Shown piece by piece: positions 16,653-25,110 of a stretch of DNA of 64,000 nucleotides. The notes under the pieces were generated by a model. The model did no database searches and was not told the DNA's origin. It saw only the letters and a program-made list of their open reading frames with translations. The position numbers and the translations under genes are program-made. How positions within the stretch are numbered: position 1 is the stretch's first letter; each line of letters opens with the position of its first letter. Source of the stretch: DATFRX01 sp035630615 (GTDB taxonomy: Bacteria > Actinomycetota > Actinomycetes > Propionibacteriales > Nocardioidaceae); NCBI GenBank assembly GCA_035630615.1, contig DASQKI010000022.1, positions 45,909-109,908 of the forward strand. Direction: 5' to 3'.

Positions 16653-17594
16653 ATGGCGACTAGCCCCGTTGATCTCAGTGAGGCCGCACGAGAACGCACC
16701 AGCGAGCGACTGCTTCGGTCGTCGGCGACCACGACGTACGACCCGGTCGTCGACATCGATTGGGACGCGACGCTCGAGCCGGATCGCTACTTCGCCCCAC
16801 CCCACCGGTCCTCGCTCTACGGCACGGCGCTCTGGGACCAGCTCACCGACGAGCAGCGGGTCGAGTTGTCCAAGCACGAGGTGGCGAGCATCGCAAGCAT
16901 CGGCATCTGGTTCGAGGGCATCCTCATGCAGATGCTGGTGCGGCACACGTACGACCGGGACCCGACCACGTCACACGTGCAGTACGCGTACACCGAGATC
17001 GCCGACGAGTGCCGCCACTCGACGATGTTCGGCAAGATGATCGATCGGCTGGGCGCGCCGTACTATCGCCCGCGGCCGCTGACCCACTTCCTCGGTCGGT
17101 TCTTCAAGACCGTGTCCAACGGGTCGATGACGTTCGCCGGGGCGCTGTTCGTCGAAGAGATGCTCGACCAACTGCAGCGCGAGGCGCGCGACGACGAGTC
17201 GATGCAGCCGCTGGTCCGCATGGTGTCGCACATCCACGTGGTCGAGGAGGCTCGGCACATGCGGTACGCCCGTGAGGAGGCCGCGCGCGAGTGGGTCGAC
17301 AAGGGCTTCGTCTCGCGGCAGTGGACGAAGTTCATGGTCGGCGGCGTCGCGCTGTTCGCGTCGAGCCAGCTGATCCACCCTCGGGTGTACGCCACGGTCG
17401 GGCTCGACCCGAAGCAAGCGGCTCGCGTCGCGGCGGCCAATCCGCACTGGCGCCGGTCGCGGGCTTGGGCGGCCCGACGCGTCACGGCGACGCTGCACGA
17501 GTACGGCATGATCGGCGGGCTCGGCAAGCGATTCTGGAAGCGTGCCGGTCTGCTCGACGCCCTGGAGCCGAGCTTCGACGAGGCAGCGGCGTGA
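16653..17594 (+). CDS. AurF-like diiron oxygenase
   Basis: 313 residues. Ferritin-like helical bundle with the metal ligand pattern of the p-aminobenzoate N-oxygenase AurF family: a helix with WFEGILMQM, then EIADECRHSTMF (E-x6-H type), FVEEMLDQLQ and VVEEARHMRYAREE. AurF oxidises aryl amines to nitro groups; many relatives act on unknown substrates, so only the cofactor class is secure. ATG 16653 has CGGGAGGAGCC just upstream. About 270 bp before it hold no gene, only an AT-richer stretch near 16590-16625 that may carry the promoter. The stop overlaps the next gene by four bases (GTGA). Confidence 0.87.
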   Translation: MATSPVDLSEAARERTSERLLRSSATTTYDPVVDIDWDATLEPDRYFAPPHRSSLYGTALWDQLTDEQRVELSKHEVASIASIGIWFEGILMQMLVRHTYDRDPTTSHVQYAYTEIADECRHSTMFGKMIDRLGAPYYRPRPLTHFLGRFFKTVSNGSMTFAGALFVEEMLDQLQREARDDESMQPLVRMVSHIHVVEEARHMRYAREEAAREWVDKGFVSRQWTKFMVGGVALFASSQLIHPRVYATVGLDPKQAARVAAANPHWRRSRAWAARRVTATLHEYGMIGGLGKRFWKRAGLLDALEPSFDEAAA

Positions 17595-17893
17595 CGGCCG
17601 ACGAGGACGAGGAGGACCTGGGCTACCGGGGGCCGATCCGGGTTCATCTCGAGGACGGGGCGGTCGACGTCGATGGACAGCTGCATGGCTTCTTCCAGCC
17701 GATCGACGGCAGCTACCACTGGTACGGCCGGCTGTCCCCCGATGAGCGACTGAGCGCGCAGGTCGCCGAGGACGGTCGGTCGACGATCGACATCTCGGTC
17801 GGCGATGGCAACCAGACTCCGGCCCGACTCGGCGAGCGCAACCCTTGGGGCGGCCACCGCATCACCGGCACCGGCGCCCCGCCGTACGCCTAA
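17591..17893 (+). CDS. DUF4873-like small protein coupled to the diiron oxygenase
   Basis: 100 residues starting at GTG 17591, overlapping the AurF-like stop as GTGA. Contents: a conserved-looking core YRGPIRVHLEDGAVDVDGQL, then HGFFQPIDGSYHWYGRLSPD and a glycine-rich end (GDGNQTPARLGERNPWGGHR). This pattern matches DUF4873, which is often found fused to or beside flavin monooxygenases and AurF-type enzymes in actinobacteria. No signal peptide. The tight coupling suggests an accessory or substrate-handling subunit; biochemical role unknown. Confidence 0.75.
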   Translation: MTADEDEEDLGYRGPIRVHLEDGAVDVDGQLHGFFQPIDGSYHWYGRLSPDERLSAQVAEDGRSTIDISVGDGNQTPARLGERNPWGGHRITGTGAPPYA

Positions 17894-17995
17894 CGTCCAC
17901 CCGCCGATAGGTGACTCGTCGCCGCGTCCGTACAACCGATTCGCGCGTCGCTCCGTATTGGAGACTGAACACGGTTTCGACGGAGCGAGGCAAAC

Positions 17996-18514
17996 GTGAC
18001 CAGACGACGCGAGGGCGACGCGGACTTCACCGAGTACGTCGCCGCCCGCCGCAAGGCACTCCTGGTCGCGGCGTACTTCTGCTGCGGTTCCTGGAACCAC
18101 GCCGAGGACGTCCTGCAGGCCGCGCTCGCGAAGCTGTACGTCGCGTGGCCGCGGGTGCGACGGCGCGGCGCCGAAGAGGCGTACGTCCGGCAGATCATCG
18201 TCAACGCGTCGATCGACGAGAGCCGACGTCCGTGGCGGCGAGAGCGATCGTTCGACCTGGTGCCCGACCAGGGGTACGAGCTACCCGACCGAGCCGAGTG
18301 GAGCGAGCTCATGGCGGCCCTCGCCGCGCTACCTCCGCGGCAGCGCCAGGTCGTCGTCTTGCGGCACTGGCTCGGGTTGTCCGTCGACGAGACGGCCGCC
18401 GACCTCGGCATCAGCCCCGGAACCGTGAAGAGTCAGACGGCGCACGGACTGGAGCATCTTCGACGCGCGCTCGAAGTCGACGTGGACGCGACCAACGAAG
18501 GCAGGGGAACATGA
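17996..18514 (+). CDS. ECF RNA polymerase sigma factor, SigE/SACE-like family
   Basis: 172 residues. Region 2 (FTEYVAARRKALLVAAYFCC, then WNHAEDVLQAALAKLYVAW) and region 4 (LAALPPRQRQVVVLRHWLGL, then DETAADLGISPGTVKSQ) are both complete, with the short linker typical of this actinobacterial ECF group. GTG start at 17996. The last codon and stop overlap the ATG of the membrane partner (ATGA), a strong sign that the pair is co-regulated. Probable role: redirecting RNA polymerase in response to an extracytoplasmic signal. Target promoters cannot be told from the sequence. Confidence 0.92.
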   Translation: MTRRREGDADFTEYVAARRKALLVAAYFCCGSWNHAEDVLQAALAKLYVAWPRVRRRGAEEAYVRQIIVNASIDESRRPWRRERSFDLVPDQGYELPDRAEWSELMAALAALPPRQRQVVVLRHWLGLSVDETAADLGISPGTVKSQTAHGLEHLRRALEVDVDATNEGRGT

Positions 18515-19332
18515 TGGTGAGGGACGACAGCCTCTATCAGTTGATGCTTCGAGAGGCCGACGACGCCCCGCTGGCGTCGGCGACCGACGACCTGGATCGT
18601 GGCCGACGCCGCCTGAGCAGACGCCGCATCGGTGTCGCCGCCGCCGCGGCCTGTGGCGTGCTCGCGGCGAGTGTGACGGCGTACGGGGTGAGTGGAACGA
18701 CCGGCACGTCCGGCGCACCGGCCGATCACGACGATCGCTCCGACCGGCCGACGGAGTTCTTGGCCGACCAAAACTGGTCGCCAGCCAAGCGGGCGCTCGA
18801 GCGCATGCGCGCAGTCGTCTTCGATCACACGGCGTACGCCCAGCATGCCACCGTCCCTCGCTCGGCCGCGTGGGACGAGGCTGGGCTCGAAGGGTTCGGC
18901 TCCCACGACGGCGGGTTCGGCTACAACGACGGGGGGACGGCAGAACGGTCCTCGCTCGCGAACGCGCAGTGGGAGCGTCCGTGGAAGGAGGGCTCGAGCA
19001 CGGGCCTGCTTCGTGTCGAGGCCTACAGCCGAGCGGATGCCAAGAGCTGGGGATCCGACTGGATGACTCGGTGCTACAACGGGCTGTGGAAGCATCACTT
19101 CCCCACCTGCGAGCAGCGAGTCACCTCGGACGGTGAGACCGTTCTGGTCGGCCTCGACCGACGGCCGGCCGGACTCTGGATGCGCGTGAGCTGGAGTCAC
19201 GCCGACGGAACGCTCGTGTCGACCGAATTCTTCGCCCCAGGGTGGCCCAATACCCAAGAGCTGTCGCTGACGATCGACGACCTGATGGACGTCACGACCG
19301 ACCCGCGGCTCGCGGTATTCGACCAACGATAG
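18511..19332 (+). CDS. Single-pass membrane partner of the ECF sigma factor
   Basis: 273 residues. N-terminal cytoplasmic part (DSLYQLMLREADDAPLAS), basic block RGRRRLSRRR, one membrane span at about 40-62 (IGVAAAAACGVLAASVTAYG), and an extracytoplasmic domain with two cysteines (TRCYNGLWKHHFPTC) and many aromatic residues. The ATG at 18511 overlaps the sigma-factor stop. No zinc-type HxxxCxxC anti-sigma motif is visible, so this is not a classical ZAS anti-sigma factor, yet the coupling implies it senses or restrains the sigma factor. Paralogues: the protein at 13494 and the remnant at 15894. Confidence 0.8.
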   Translation: MMVRDDSLYQLMLREADDAPLASATDDLDRGRRRLSRRRIGVAAAAACGVLAASVTAYGVSGTTGTSGAPADHDDRSDRPTEFLADQNWSPAKRALERMRAVVFDHTAYAQHATVPRSAAWDEAGLEGFGSHDGGFGYNDGGTAERSSLANAQWERPWKEGSSTGLLRVEAYSRADAKSWGSDWMTRCYNGLWKHHFPTCEQRVTSDGETVLVGLDRRPAGLWMRVSWSHADGTLVSTEFFAPGWPNTQELSLTIDDLMDVTTDPRLAVFDQR

Positions 19333-19341
19333 GTCACTCGT

Positions 19342-19372
19342 CCCCCGACGGTAGGTCACCTACCGTCGGGGG
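19342..19372. terminator. Perfect hairpin between convergent genes
   Basis: 14-bp perfect stem (CCCCCGACGGTAGG / CCTACCGTCGGGGG) with a TCA loop, between the membrane-partner stop and the purA stop. Being symmetric it can serve both transcripts. No long T-run follows, as usual in GC-rich actinobacteria. Confidence 0.8.
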
Positions 19373-19379
19373 TCGGGTG

Positions 19380-20663
19380 TCAGAGGAGGTCGCGGAGTAC
19401 GACGGTCTCGTCGCGGCCGGGACCGACGCCGACGACCGAGATCGGCGCGCCCGACAGCTCCTCGAGCGCCCGGACGTATGACTGCGCATTCGCCGGCAGG
19501 TCATCGAAGTGTCGACACCCCGAGATGTCCTCCCACCACCCGGGCAACTCCTCGTAGATCGGCGTTGCGTGATGGAAGTCCGACTGGCTCATCGGCATCT
19601 CGTCATGGCGCACGCCGCCGACGTCGTACGAGACACAGATCGGCACCTTCTCGAGTCCGGTGAGGACGTCGAGCTTGGTGATCACGAAGTCGGTGACGCC
19701 ATTGACCCGGGCGGCGTACCGCGCGATCACCGCGTCGAACCACCCACACCGCCGCGGCCGCCCCGTCGTGGTGCCGTACTCGTGTCCGGCCTTGAGCAGG
19801 AACTCGCCCGAGTCGTCGTGCAGCTCCGTCGGGAACGGGCCCTCGCCGACCCGCGTCGTATAGGCCTTCAAGATCGCGACGACCCGATCGACCCGCGTCG
19901 GCGGGATGCCGGAGCCGGTGCAGGCGCCGCCGGACGTCGCGCTCGACGACGTGACGAACGGGTACGTGCCGTGGTCGACGTCGAGCAGCGTCGCCTGGCC
20001 CGCCTCGAGGAGTATGGTGCGCCCGTCGGCGAGCGCCTCGGTCAGCACCAAGCCGGTGTCGGCGACCATCGGCTGCAGGCGATCTGCGTACGACCGCAGC
20101 TCGTCGACGACCTCGTCGACGCCGATGGCCCGCCGGTTGTAGATCTTGGCGAGGACCTGATTCTTGAGGTCCAGCGTGCCTTCGACCTTCTGCGTCAGGA
20201 TCTTCTCGTCGAAGATGTCCTGCACGCGGATGCCGATGCGATTCATCTTGTCGGCGTACGTCGGCCCGATGCCGCGCCCCGTCGTGCCGATCCGGCGCGT
20301 GCCGAGGAACCGCTCCGTCACCTTGTCGAGCACGCGGTTGTAGGACGCGATCACATGCGCGTTGGCGCTGACGAGCAGGCGACTCGTGTCGATGCCGCGA
20401 GCGTCGAGCGCGTCGAGCTCCTCGAACATCACGCAGAGGTCGACGACGACGCCGTTGCCGATGACCGGAGTAACCCCGGAGGTCAGGATGCCGCTCGGCA
20501 GCAGGTGCAGTGCGTACGTCTCATCGCCGATGACAACCGTGTGACCGGCGTTGTTGCCGCCGTTGAACTTGACGACGTAGTCGACCCGCGAACCGAGCAA
20601 ATCGGTCGCTTTGCCCTTGCCCTCGTCGCCCCATTGAGCTCCGACGATGACGACTGCGGGCAT
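19380..20663 (-). CDS. purA: Adenylosuccinate synthetase
   Basis: 427 residues. GTP-dependent ligation of aspartate to IMP, first step to AMP. N-terminal GTP loop QWGDEGKGKATDLL, the active-site His loop in GGNNAGHTVV, the conserved TTGRGIGPTYADK, and the GTP-specificity block KLDVLTGLEKVPIC are all present. Start ATG 20663 (MPAVVIVGAQWGDEGKGK) is the standard N-terminus. Acts together with purB. Terminates against the plus-strand sigma operon at a shared hairpin. Confidence 0.97.
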   Translation of the reverse strand: MPAVVIVGAQWGDEGKGKATDLLGSRVDYVVKFNGGNNAGHTVVIGDETYALHLLPSGILTSGVTPVIGNGVVVDLCVMFEELDALDARGIDTSRLLVSANAHVIASYNRVLDKVTERFLGTRRIGTTGRGIGPTYADKMNRIGIRVQDIFDEKILTQKVEGTLDLKNQVLAKIYNRRAIGVDEVVDELRSYADRLQPMVADTGLVLTEALADGRTILLEAGQATLLDVDHGTYPFVTSSSATSGGACTGSGIPPTRVDRVVAILKAYTTRVGEGPFPTELHDDSGEFLLKAGHEYGTTTGRPRRCGWFDAVIARYAARVNGVTDFVITKLDVLTGLEKVPICVSYDVGGVRHDEMPMSQSDFHHATPIYEELPGWWEDISGCRHFDDLPANAQSYVRALEELSGAPISVVGVGPGRDETVVLRDLL

Positions 20664-20734
20664 ACGAACGACCTCCCGGCTCCCGAGTGCGGTGCCAGGG
20701 TAACGGAACAGCGGGGCCCGCGCCGGCGAAACGT

Positions 20735-21145
20735 TCAGTCGCCGAGCAGCGCTTCGTATCCCTCGGCCGACGAGTCGCGGAGGAATTGGCCGCAGCGCTC
20801 GGCCTCGTCGGCGTCACCGATCCGGTCCGACGCCGTCGCCAGCGCCGCCAGCGCACGCAGGAATCCGCGGTTGGGCTCGTGCTCCCACGGGATCGGCCCG
20901 TGGCCGCGCCAACCGTTGCCTCGCAGCGCGTCGAGACCGCGGTGATAGCCGGCGCGAGCGAAGGCGTACGCCTCGACATCGCGGCCGTCGGCAAGCGCCT
21001 GCTCGGCCAGTTGCGCCCACGCGAGGCTCGACGCCGGATGTGCCCGGACCGCGTCACTCGGGTCGGTCCCCTCCGGAAGTGCGGCGACCGGATCCGCCGG
21101 GAGTCTGGTCTCGGGCGGCTCACCCAGCAGGTTCTCGTGTGCCAT
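20735..21145 (-). CDS. DUF3151 family protein
   Basis: 136 residues, soluble. Starts MAHENLLGEPPETRLPADP and contains HPASSLAWAQLAEQALADG, FARAGYHRGLDALRGNGWRG and a TPR-like helical run, matching DUF3151, a conserved actinobacterial protein of unknown function commonly found beside purA. ATG 21145 was chosen over the longer upstream frame, which begins in a promoter-like region. It starts 72 bp upstream of purA on the same strand and is probably co-transcribed with it. Confidence 0.85.
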   Translation of the reverse strand: MAHENLLGEPPETRLPADPVAALPEGTDPSDAVRAHPASSLAWAQLAEQALADGRDVEAYAFARAGYHRGLDALRGNGWRGHGPIPWEHEPNRGFLRALAALATASDRIGDADEAERCGQFLRDSSAEGYEALLGD

Positions 21146-21294
21146 GGGGATCAGTCTGCCGCAACCGTACGCACCCACGCCGACCCGAGGTGGGTCCCGC
21201 CACACCGTTGCCACCACCGGGCCGACCCTCGATGGCCTTTCGGTTCGTACGCTGAACGCTAATTCTCCGTCGAATCTCCCTGGTGGGTTCAGCC

Positions 21295-22851
21295 GTGGCC
21301 GAAGTCGATCTCAGCGCCGGTCCTCCGTTTCCGCGTCATCCGGGCGATGCCGGTGCGCAAGCGCGAGACCTGTTTCGCCAGGCCGGCGTTATCAGCGGTA
21401 TGGCCGGCGACCTGACGACGGCCCATGCCCCGGCAGAGGATGCGGTAGCCGGCGATCTGAGCACGCCGATGCAGGCTGCCACGACGCCCGCCTGGCGCAA
21501 TGCCACTCAGGTCGGGACCGCATCGCTGTTTGCCGCTGGTGCGCTCCAGATCTTCGATACGGCCGTGCACGCTTACAACCGCAGCGTCGATGCTCTCAAC
21601 CAGCGATGGTCGGATCTCGTCGACTCCACTGCGTCGGAGTCCGGCTCCGGCGCCGATGCTGCTGCGTTGCGCGGCGAGCTCCAGGCCGAGCAGCGTCGGG
21701 CGCAGCGCGAGCTCAACGGTTCGGCCGGCGACGTCGCCGGGCTGTTGCGGGCAGGTCCAGACTCGCTGCGGGACCCGGGCGTCAAGAACGCCATCGTGAC
21801 GGCGCTGACGCCGCTGGCTCAGCTCGACTCGGGGTCAGGGTCCGCGATGCCGTCGGGACTACGACTGCTCACCCTCAACATCGGCGGCGGAGCGGCCAAC
21901 AGCCCGGGCAACGAAAAAGGCTTCGATCCGGGCGACGTCCCGGCACTGGCGCAACGCATCCTGGACGGCGACATCGACGTCGCCAATCTCCAGGAGATCT
22001 TCAACAACGACGCGTACGCGCTCGAGGAGGAGCTCGAACGTCAGTCCGGCGACGAGTGGACGATCGTCTTCGCACCGGCCTCGCTGAAGCTCCAGTTCGG
22101 TGGCGGCACCTTCCCCGCCGGTGCCAACTCCTTCGGCAATGCCATCGCGGTTAGGGCACCCTCCGACGGCATGGCGGGCGCGACCGGACTCTCACTCGTC
22201 GACTCGACCACCGAACGGTTGTCTGATCCCAGCTACTTCTTCTGGGGACCCGACGAGGAGGGACGCTCGGTCGGTGCGGTGACGGTCGAGACTCCGAGCG
22301 GCCAACGGGTCACGATCGGTACGGCACATACCGACTACACCGGAGTCTCGCCGGAGGATCAGGCAACCCAGCTGCAGCAACTGCGCGAACACACCGAGGC
22401 GTTTGCCGCCGAGACCGGCGGTGATCAAACCGTCATGACCGGCGACTTCAACCACGAGATCGACGAGCAGAACCCGTCGGGCGCGACCCTCCGCAGCTGG
22501 CTCGACGACTACGAAAACGCCGGAGGCTCCATCCACGGCACCCACGAGAACGGCAAGACCATCGACTACGTCTGGACCAGCGAGGGTCTCGACTATGACG
22601 ACGTCTCGCGGCTGCTGGGCGATCGACCCGACATCCCCGGCAACGACGCCAACATGTCCGACCACGACGGCATCGCGGTCGACCTCAACCTGCCGTACTC
22701 CGACAGCGCGGACGACAACGATCCGCCGCCGAAGGACGACTCGGACGTACCCGGGCCGACGCCGACGCCACAGCCCGAGCCGGGTCCGGACGGGCCGACA
22801 CCAGAGCCATCGCCGGAGCCGGGTCCGTCACCGACTCCGTCGGGCGGCTAA
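21295..22851 (+). CDS. Effector-like protein: helical N-terminal module fused to an EEP (DNase I-like) domain
   Basis: 518 residues, no signal peptide. Residues 1-175 are helical, with VAGDLSTPM near 51, SLFAAGALQIFDTAVHAYN at 77-95, VDALNQRW and LRGELQ; this module is homologous to the start of the RTX-M91 protein at 50722-52734. Residues 188-465 form a complete endonuclease/exonuclease/phosphatase domain: N195 in LLTLNIGGG, E234 in NLQEIFNN, H345 in GTAHTDY, D384/N386 in MTGDFNHE and D456/H457 in MSDHDGIAV. It may be a nuclease, sphingomyelinase or phosphatase. A Pro/Glu tail of about 40 residues ends the protein. GTG 21295 follows GGTGGG; GTG 21283 is an alternative. No immunity-like gene adjoins. 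Confidence 0.82.
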   Translation: MAEVDLSAGPPFPRHPGDAGAQARDLFRQAGVISGMAGDLTTAHAPAEDAVAGDLSTPMQAATTPAWRNATQVGTASLFAAGALQIFDTAVHAYNRSVDALNQRWSDLVDSTASESGSGADAAALRGELQAEQRRAQRELNGSAGDVAGLLRAGPDSLRDPGVKNAIVTALTPLAQLDSGSGSAMPSGLRLLTLNIGGGAANSPGNEKGFDPGDVPALAQRILDGDIDVANLQEIFNNDAYALEEELERQSGDEWTIVFAPASLKLQFGGGTFPAGANSFGNAIAVRAPSDGMAGATGLSLVDSTTERLSDPSYFFWGPDEEGRSVGAVTVETPSGQRVTIGTAHTDYTGVSPEDQATQLQQLREHTEAFAAETGGDQTVMTGDFNHEIDEQNPSGATLRSWLDDYENAGGSIHGTHENGKTIDYVWTSEGLDYDDVSRLLGDRPDIPGNDANMSDHDGIAVDLNLPYSDSADDNDPPPKDDSDVPGPTPTPQPEPGPDGPTPEPSPEPGPSPTPSGG

Positions 22852-22852
22852 C

Positions 22853-22877
22853 CGGGCGCACCGAACGGTTGCGCTAA
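22853..22877. terminator. Weak hairpin between convergent genes
   Basis: GCGCACCG and CGGTTGCGC pair with one bulged base around an AA loop, between the EEP-protein stop and the fba stop. Short and without a T-run, so only a candidate. Confidence 0.35.
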
Positions 22878-23896
22878 CCGAGCTTGGTGCCGGCTGAGCG
22901 GAGGGCGTGGCATGCCTCGGCGACCCGGGCGGCCATCGATTCCTCGGCGGCCTTGCCGTAAGAGCGCGGGTCGTAGACCTTCTTCGACCCGACCTCACCG
23001 TCGATCTTGAGTACGCCGTCGTAGTTGCTGAACATGTGATCGGCGACCGCGCGCGTAAAGGCGTACTGCGTGTCGGTGTCGACGTTCATCTTGATCACGC
23101 CGTAGTCGACCGCGTCCGAGATCTCCTCGGGGTGCGAGCCCGACCCGCCGTGGAAGACCAGGTCGAACGGCTTGCCGACGCCGTGCTTCGAGCCGACGGC
23201 CTCCTGGGCGGCCTGCAGGATCTCGGGACGCAGCTTGACGTTGCCCGGCTTGTAGACGCCGTGAACGTTGCCGAACGTCAACGCCGTGAGGTAGCGCCCC
23301 TTGTCGCCGAGACCCAGCGCCTCGGCGACCGCCAGCGCGTCCTCAGGAGTTGTGTAGAGCTTCTCGTCCATCGCGCCGACGATGCCGTCCTCCTCGCCGC
23401 CGACGACCCCGACTTCGATCTCGAGGACGACGCGGGCGGCCGCAGCCTTGGCCAACAGGTCCTCGGCGACCTGCATGTTTTCGTCCAGCGGCACCGCCGA
23501 GCCGTCCCACATGTGCGACTGGAACACCGGCAATCCACCGGCGTCGACGCGCTCGCGAGACAGTGCGAGCAGCGGACGTACGAAGCCGTCGAGCTTGTCC
23601 TTCGGGCAGTGGTCGGTGTGGAGAGCCACGTTGACCGGGTACTTCTTCGCGACCTCGTCGGCATAGGCGGCGAACGCCACCGAGCCGGTCACCATGTCCT
23701 TGATCGTCGCGCCGGACAGAAACTCAGCGCCGCCGGTCGAGACCTGGACGATGCCATCGCTCCCGGCCTCGGCGAAACCGCGCAAGGCGGCGTGCAGCGT
23801 CTGCGACGACGTGACGTTGATCGCCGGGTAGGCAAACGACTCGCGCTTGGCCTTGTCCAGCATCTCTGCGTAAACCTCGGGCGTAGCGACGGGCAT
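22874..23896 (-). CDS. fba: Class II fructose-bisphosphate aldolase
   Basis: 340 residues. Zinc-dependent cleavage or formation of fructose-1,6-bisphosphate in glycolysis and gluconeogenesis. Metal and substrate residues are visible in VALHTDHCPKDKLDGFV, EIEVGVVGGEEDG, FGNVHGVYKPGNVKL and LVFHGGSGSHPEEI. ATG 23896 (MPVATPEVYAEMLDKAKRES) gives the usual length; an in-frame ATG 13 codons upstream is less likely. Lies downstream of the SpoU methyltransferase on the same strand, about 75 bp apart. Confidence 0.96.
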   Translation of the reverse strand: MPVATPEVYAEMLDKAKRESFAYPAINVTSSQTLHAALRGFAEAGSDGIVQVSTGGAEFLSGATIKDMVTGSVAFAAYADEVAKKYPVNVALHTDHCPKDKLDGFVRPLLALSRERVDAGGLPVFQSHMWDGSAVPLDENMQVAEDLLAKAAAARVVLEIEVGVVGGEEDGIVGAMDEKLYTTPEDALAVAEALGLGDKGRYLTALTFGNVHGVYKPGNVKLRPEILQAAQEAVGSKHGVGKPFDLVFHGGSGSHPEEISDAVDYGVIKMNVDTDTQYAFTRAVADHMFSNYDGVLKIDGEVGSKKVYDPRSYGKAAEESMAARVAEACHALRSAGTKLG

Positions 23897-23971
23897 CGGA
23901 CAAACTCCCTCGACGGACGGGATACGCGACGGCACCAGCCTACGGCGCGATCGCAGGGCGCTGGCCGAGGG

Positions 23972-24613
23972 CTACCGCCGTGGGGGCGTGGACGCGTGCT
24001 GGCGCACCCACGCGTGCATGGCGATGGCCGCGGCGGCGCCGGCGTTGATCGAGCGGGTCGAGCCGTACTGCGCGATCGAGTAGGTCGCGACGCATGCCCC
24101 TCGCACGGCGTCGGACAGGCCCGGTCCCTCCTGGCCGAACACGAGCACGCACTCGCGTGGCAGCGAGGCCGACTCCAGCGGAATCGACCCGGGCAGGTTG
24201 TCGACGCCGAGCAGCGGCAACTCGGCCTCGGCCGCCCAGTCGACAAGCCCGTCGACCCGTGAGTGATGCCGCACATGTTGGTAGCGGTCGGTGACCATCG
24301 CGCCGCGACGGTTCCATCGCTTCCGGCCGACGATGTGGACTTCGGCCGCGAGGAAGGCGTTCGCGGTCCGTACGACCGACCCGATGTTGAGGTCGTGGCC
24401 CCAGTTCTCGATCGCGACGTGGAACGCGTGCCGGTGGGTGTCGAGATCCGCGACGATCGCGTCGACCGTCCAGTAGCGGTAGCGGTCGGCGACGTTGCGT
24501 CGGTCGCCGTCGCGAAGCAGCTCGGGGTCGTAGCGGGGGTCATCCGGCCAGTGGCCATCCCAGGGACCGACGCCGACGTCATACGACACGGCTGGCGGCG
24601 CGGGATCGTCCAT
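23972..24613 (-). CDS. SpoU/TrmH-family RNA 2'-O-methyltransferase
   Basis: 213 residues. SPOUT methyltransferase with the three family motifs: motif 1 NIGSVVRTANAF, motif 2 LVFGQEGPGLSD and motif 3 STRSINAGAAAAIAMHAW, the knotted SAM site. Target RNA unknown (tRNA or 23S rRNA). Start ATG 24613; the open frame continues far upstream only because it reads through the repeat array. Directly before the start, on its coding strand, is a GGGGGAA tandem tract at 24641-24681. Confidence 0.9.
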   Translation of the reverse strand: MDDPAPPAVSYDVGVGPWDGHWPDDPRYDPELLRDGDRRNVADRYRYWTVDAIVADLDTHRHAFHVAIENWGHDLNIGSVVRTANAFLAAEVHIVGRKRWNRRGAMVTDRYQHVRHHSRVDGLVDWAAEAELPLLGVDNLPGSIPLESASLPRECVLVFGQEGPGLSDAVRGACVATYSIAQYGSTRSINAGAAAAIAMHAWVRQHASTPPRR

Positions 24614-24640
24614 GACAGCCCAGCGTACGAGGGACCAGCC

Positions 24641-24681
24641 CCACCCCCTTCCCCCTTCCCCCTTCCCCCTTCCCCCTTCCC
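24641..24681 (-). repeat. 7-bp tandem tract CCCCCTT (purine strand GGGGGAA), possible G-quadruplex
   Basis: Five or so copies of a C5T2 unit on the plus strand. On the minus strand, which is the coding strand of the methyltransferase gene, it reads as G-runs of five separated by AA, about 30 nt before the start codon, so it may fold as a G-quadruplex in DNA or leader RNA. Confidence 0.75.
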
Positions 24682-24903
24682 GCCGACCTTGCACATCCCG
24701 CCCACTTCCTCCCGCCGACCTTGCGCGTCCTGCCCACCTCTTTCCGCCGACCTTGCGCGTCCCACCCACTTCTTCCCGCCGACCTTGCGCGTCCCATCCG
24801 TTTCTTCCCGTCCACCTTGCGCGTCCTGCCCACCTCTTTCCGCCGCGGTTGCGCGTCCTGCCCGTTTCTTCCCGCCGAGGTTGCGCGTCCGCCCCCTGTT
24901 TCG
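24680..24903 (-). repeat. 32-bp tandem array, C family (copy C5 left, seven units)
   Basis: Seven contiguous 32-bp units with core GCCGACCTTGCGCGTCC, starting at 24680 and then every 32 bp. Units differ at a few positions (for example TTGCACATCCC in the first, CGCGGTTGCGCGTCC in the sixth). Orientation is opposite to the array at 25111. Confidence 0.9.
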
Positions 24904-25110
24904 ATCTCGCGTCGCCTGAAACGTTGGCGGGTTTGGACACGAAATCGGACAAGAGTCCGAACGAACTCGCCAACCGTTGCCGAGCTAAAACGCGGCCACG
25001 GCCGGTCCAGGTGCAGCGAAGGTTCCTCCAAAACAAGGAGGCAGCTCGGCTCCCGAGACAGGCGCAGAGCGGCGGCCCCAGATCCCGGAAGGAGCGCACC
25101 CTCGGCGCGA
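24904..25110. repeat. Core module of composite C5, shared with composite C8
   Basis: Includes an inverted pair GTTGGCGGGTTTGGAC (24923 on) and GTCCGAACGAACTCGCCAAC, then a GCCGAGC...GCTCGGC pair. The segment GGACACGAAATCGGACA and the ending ACTCGCCAAC recur in the core of the 48-kb composite. Confidence 0.7.
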
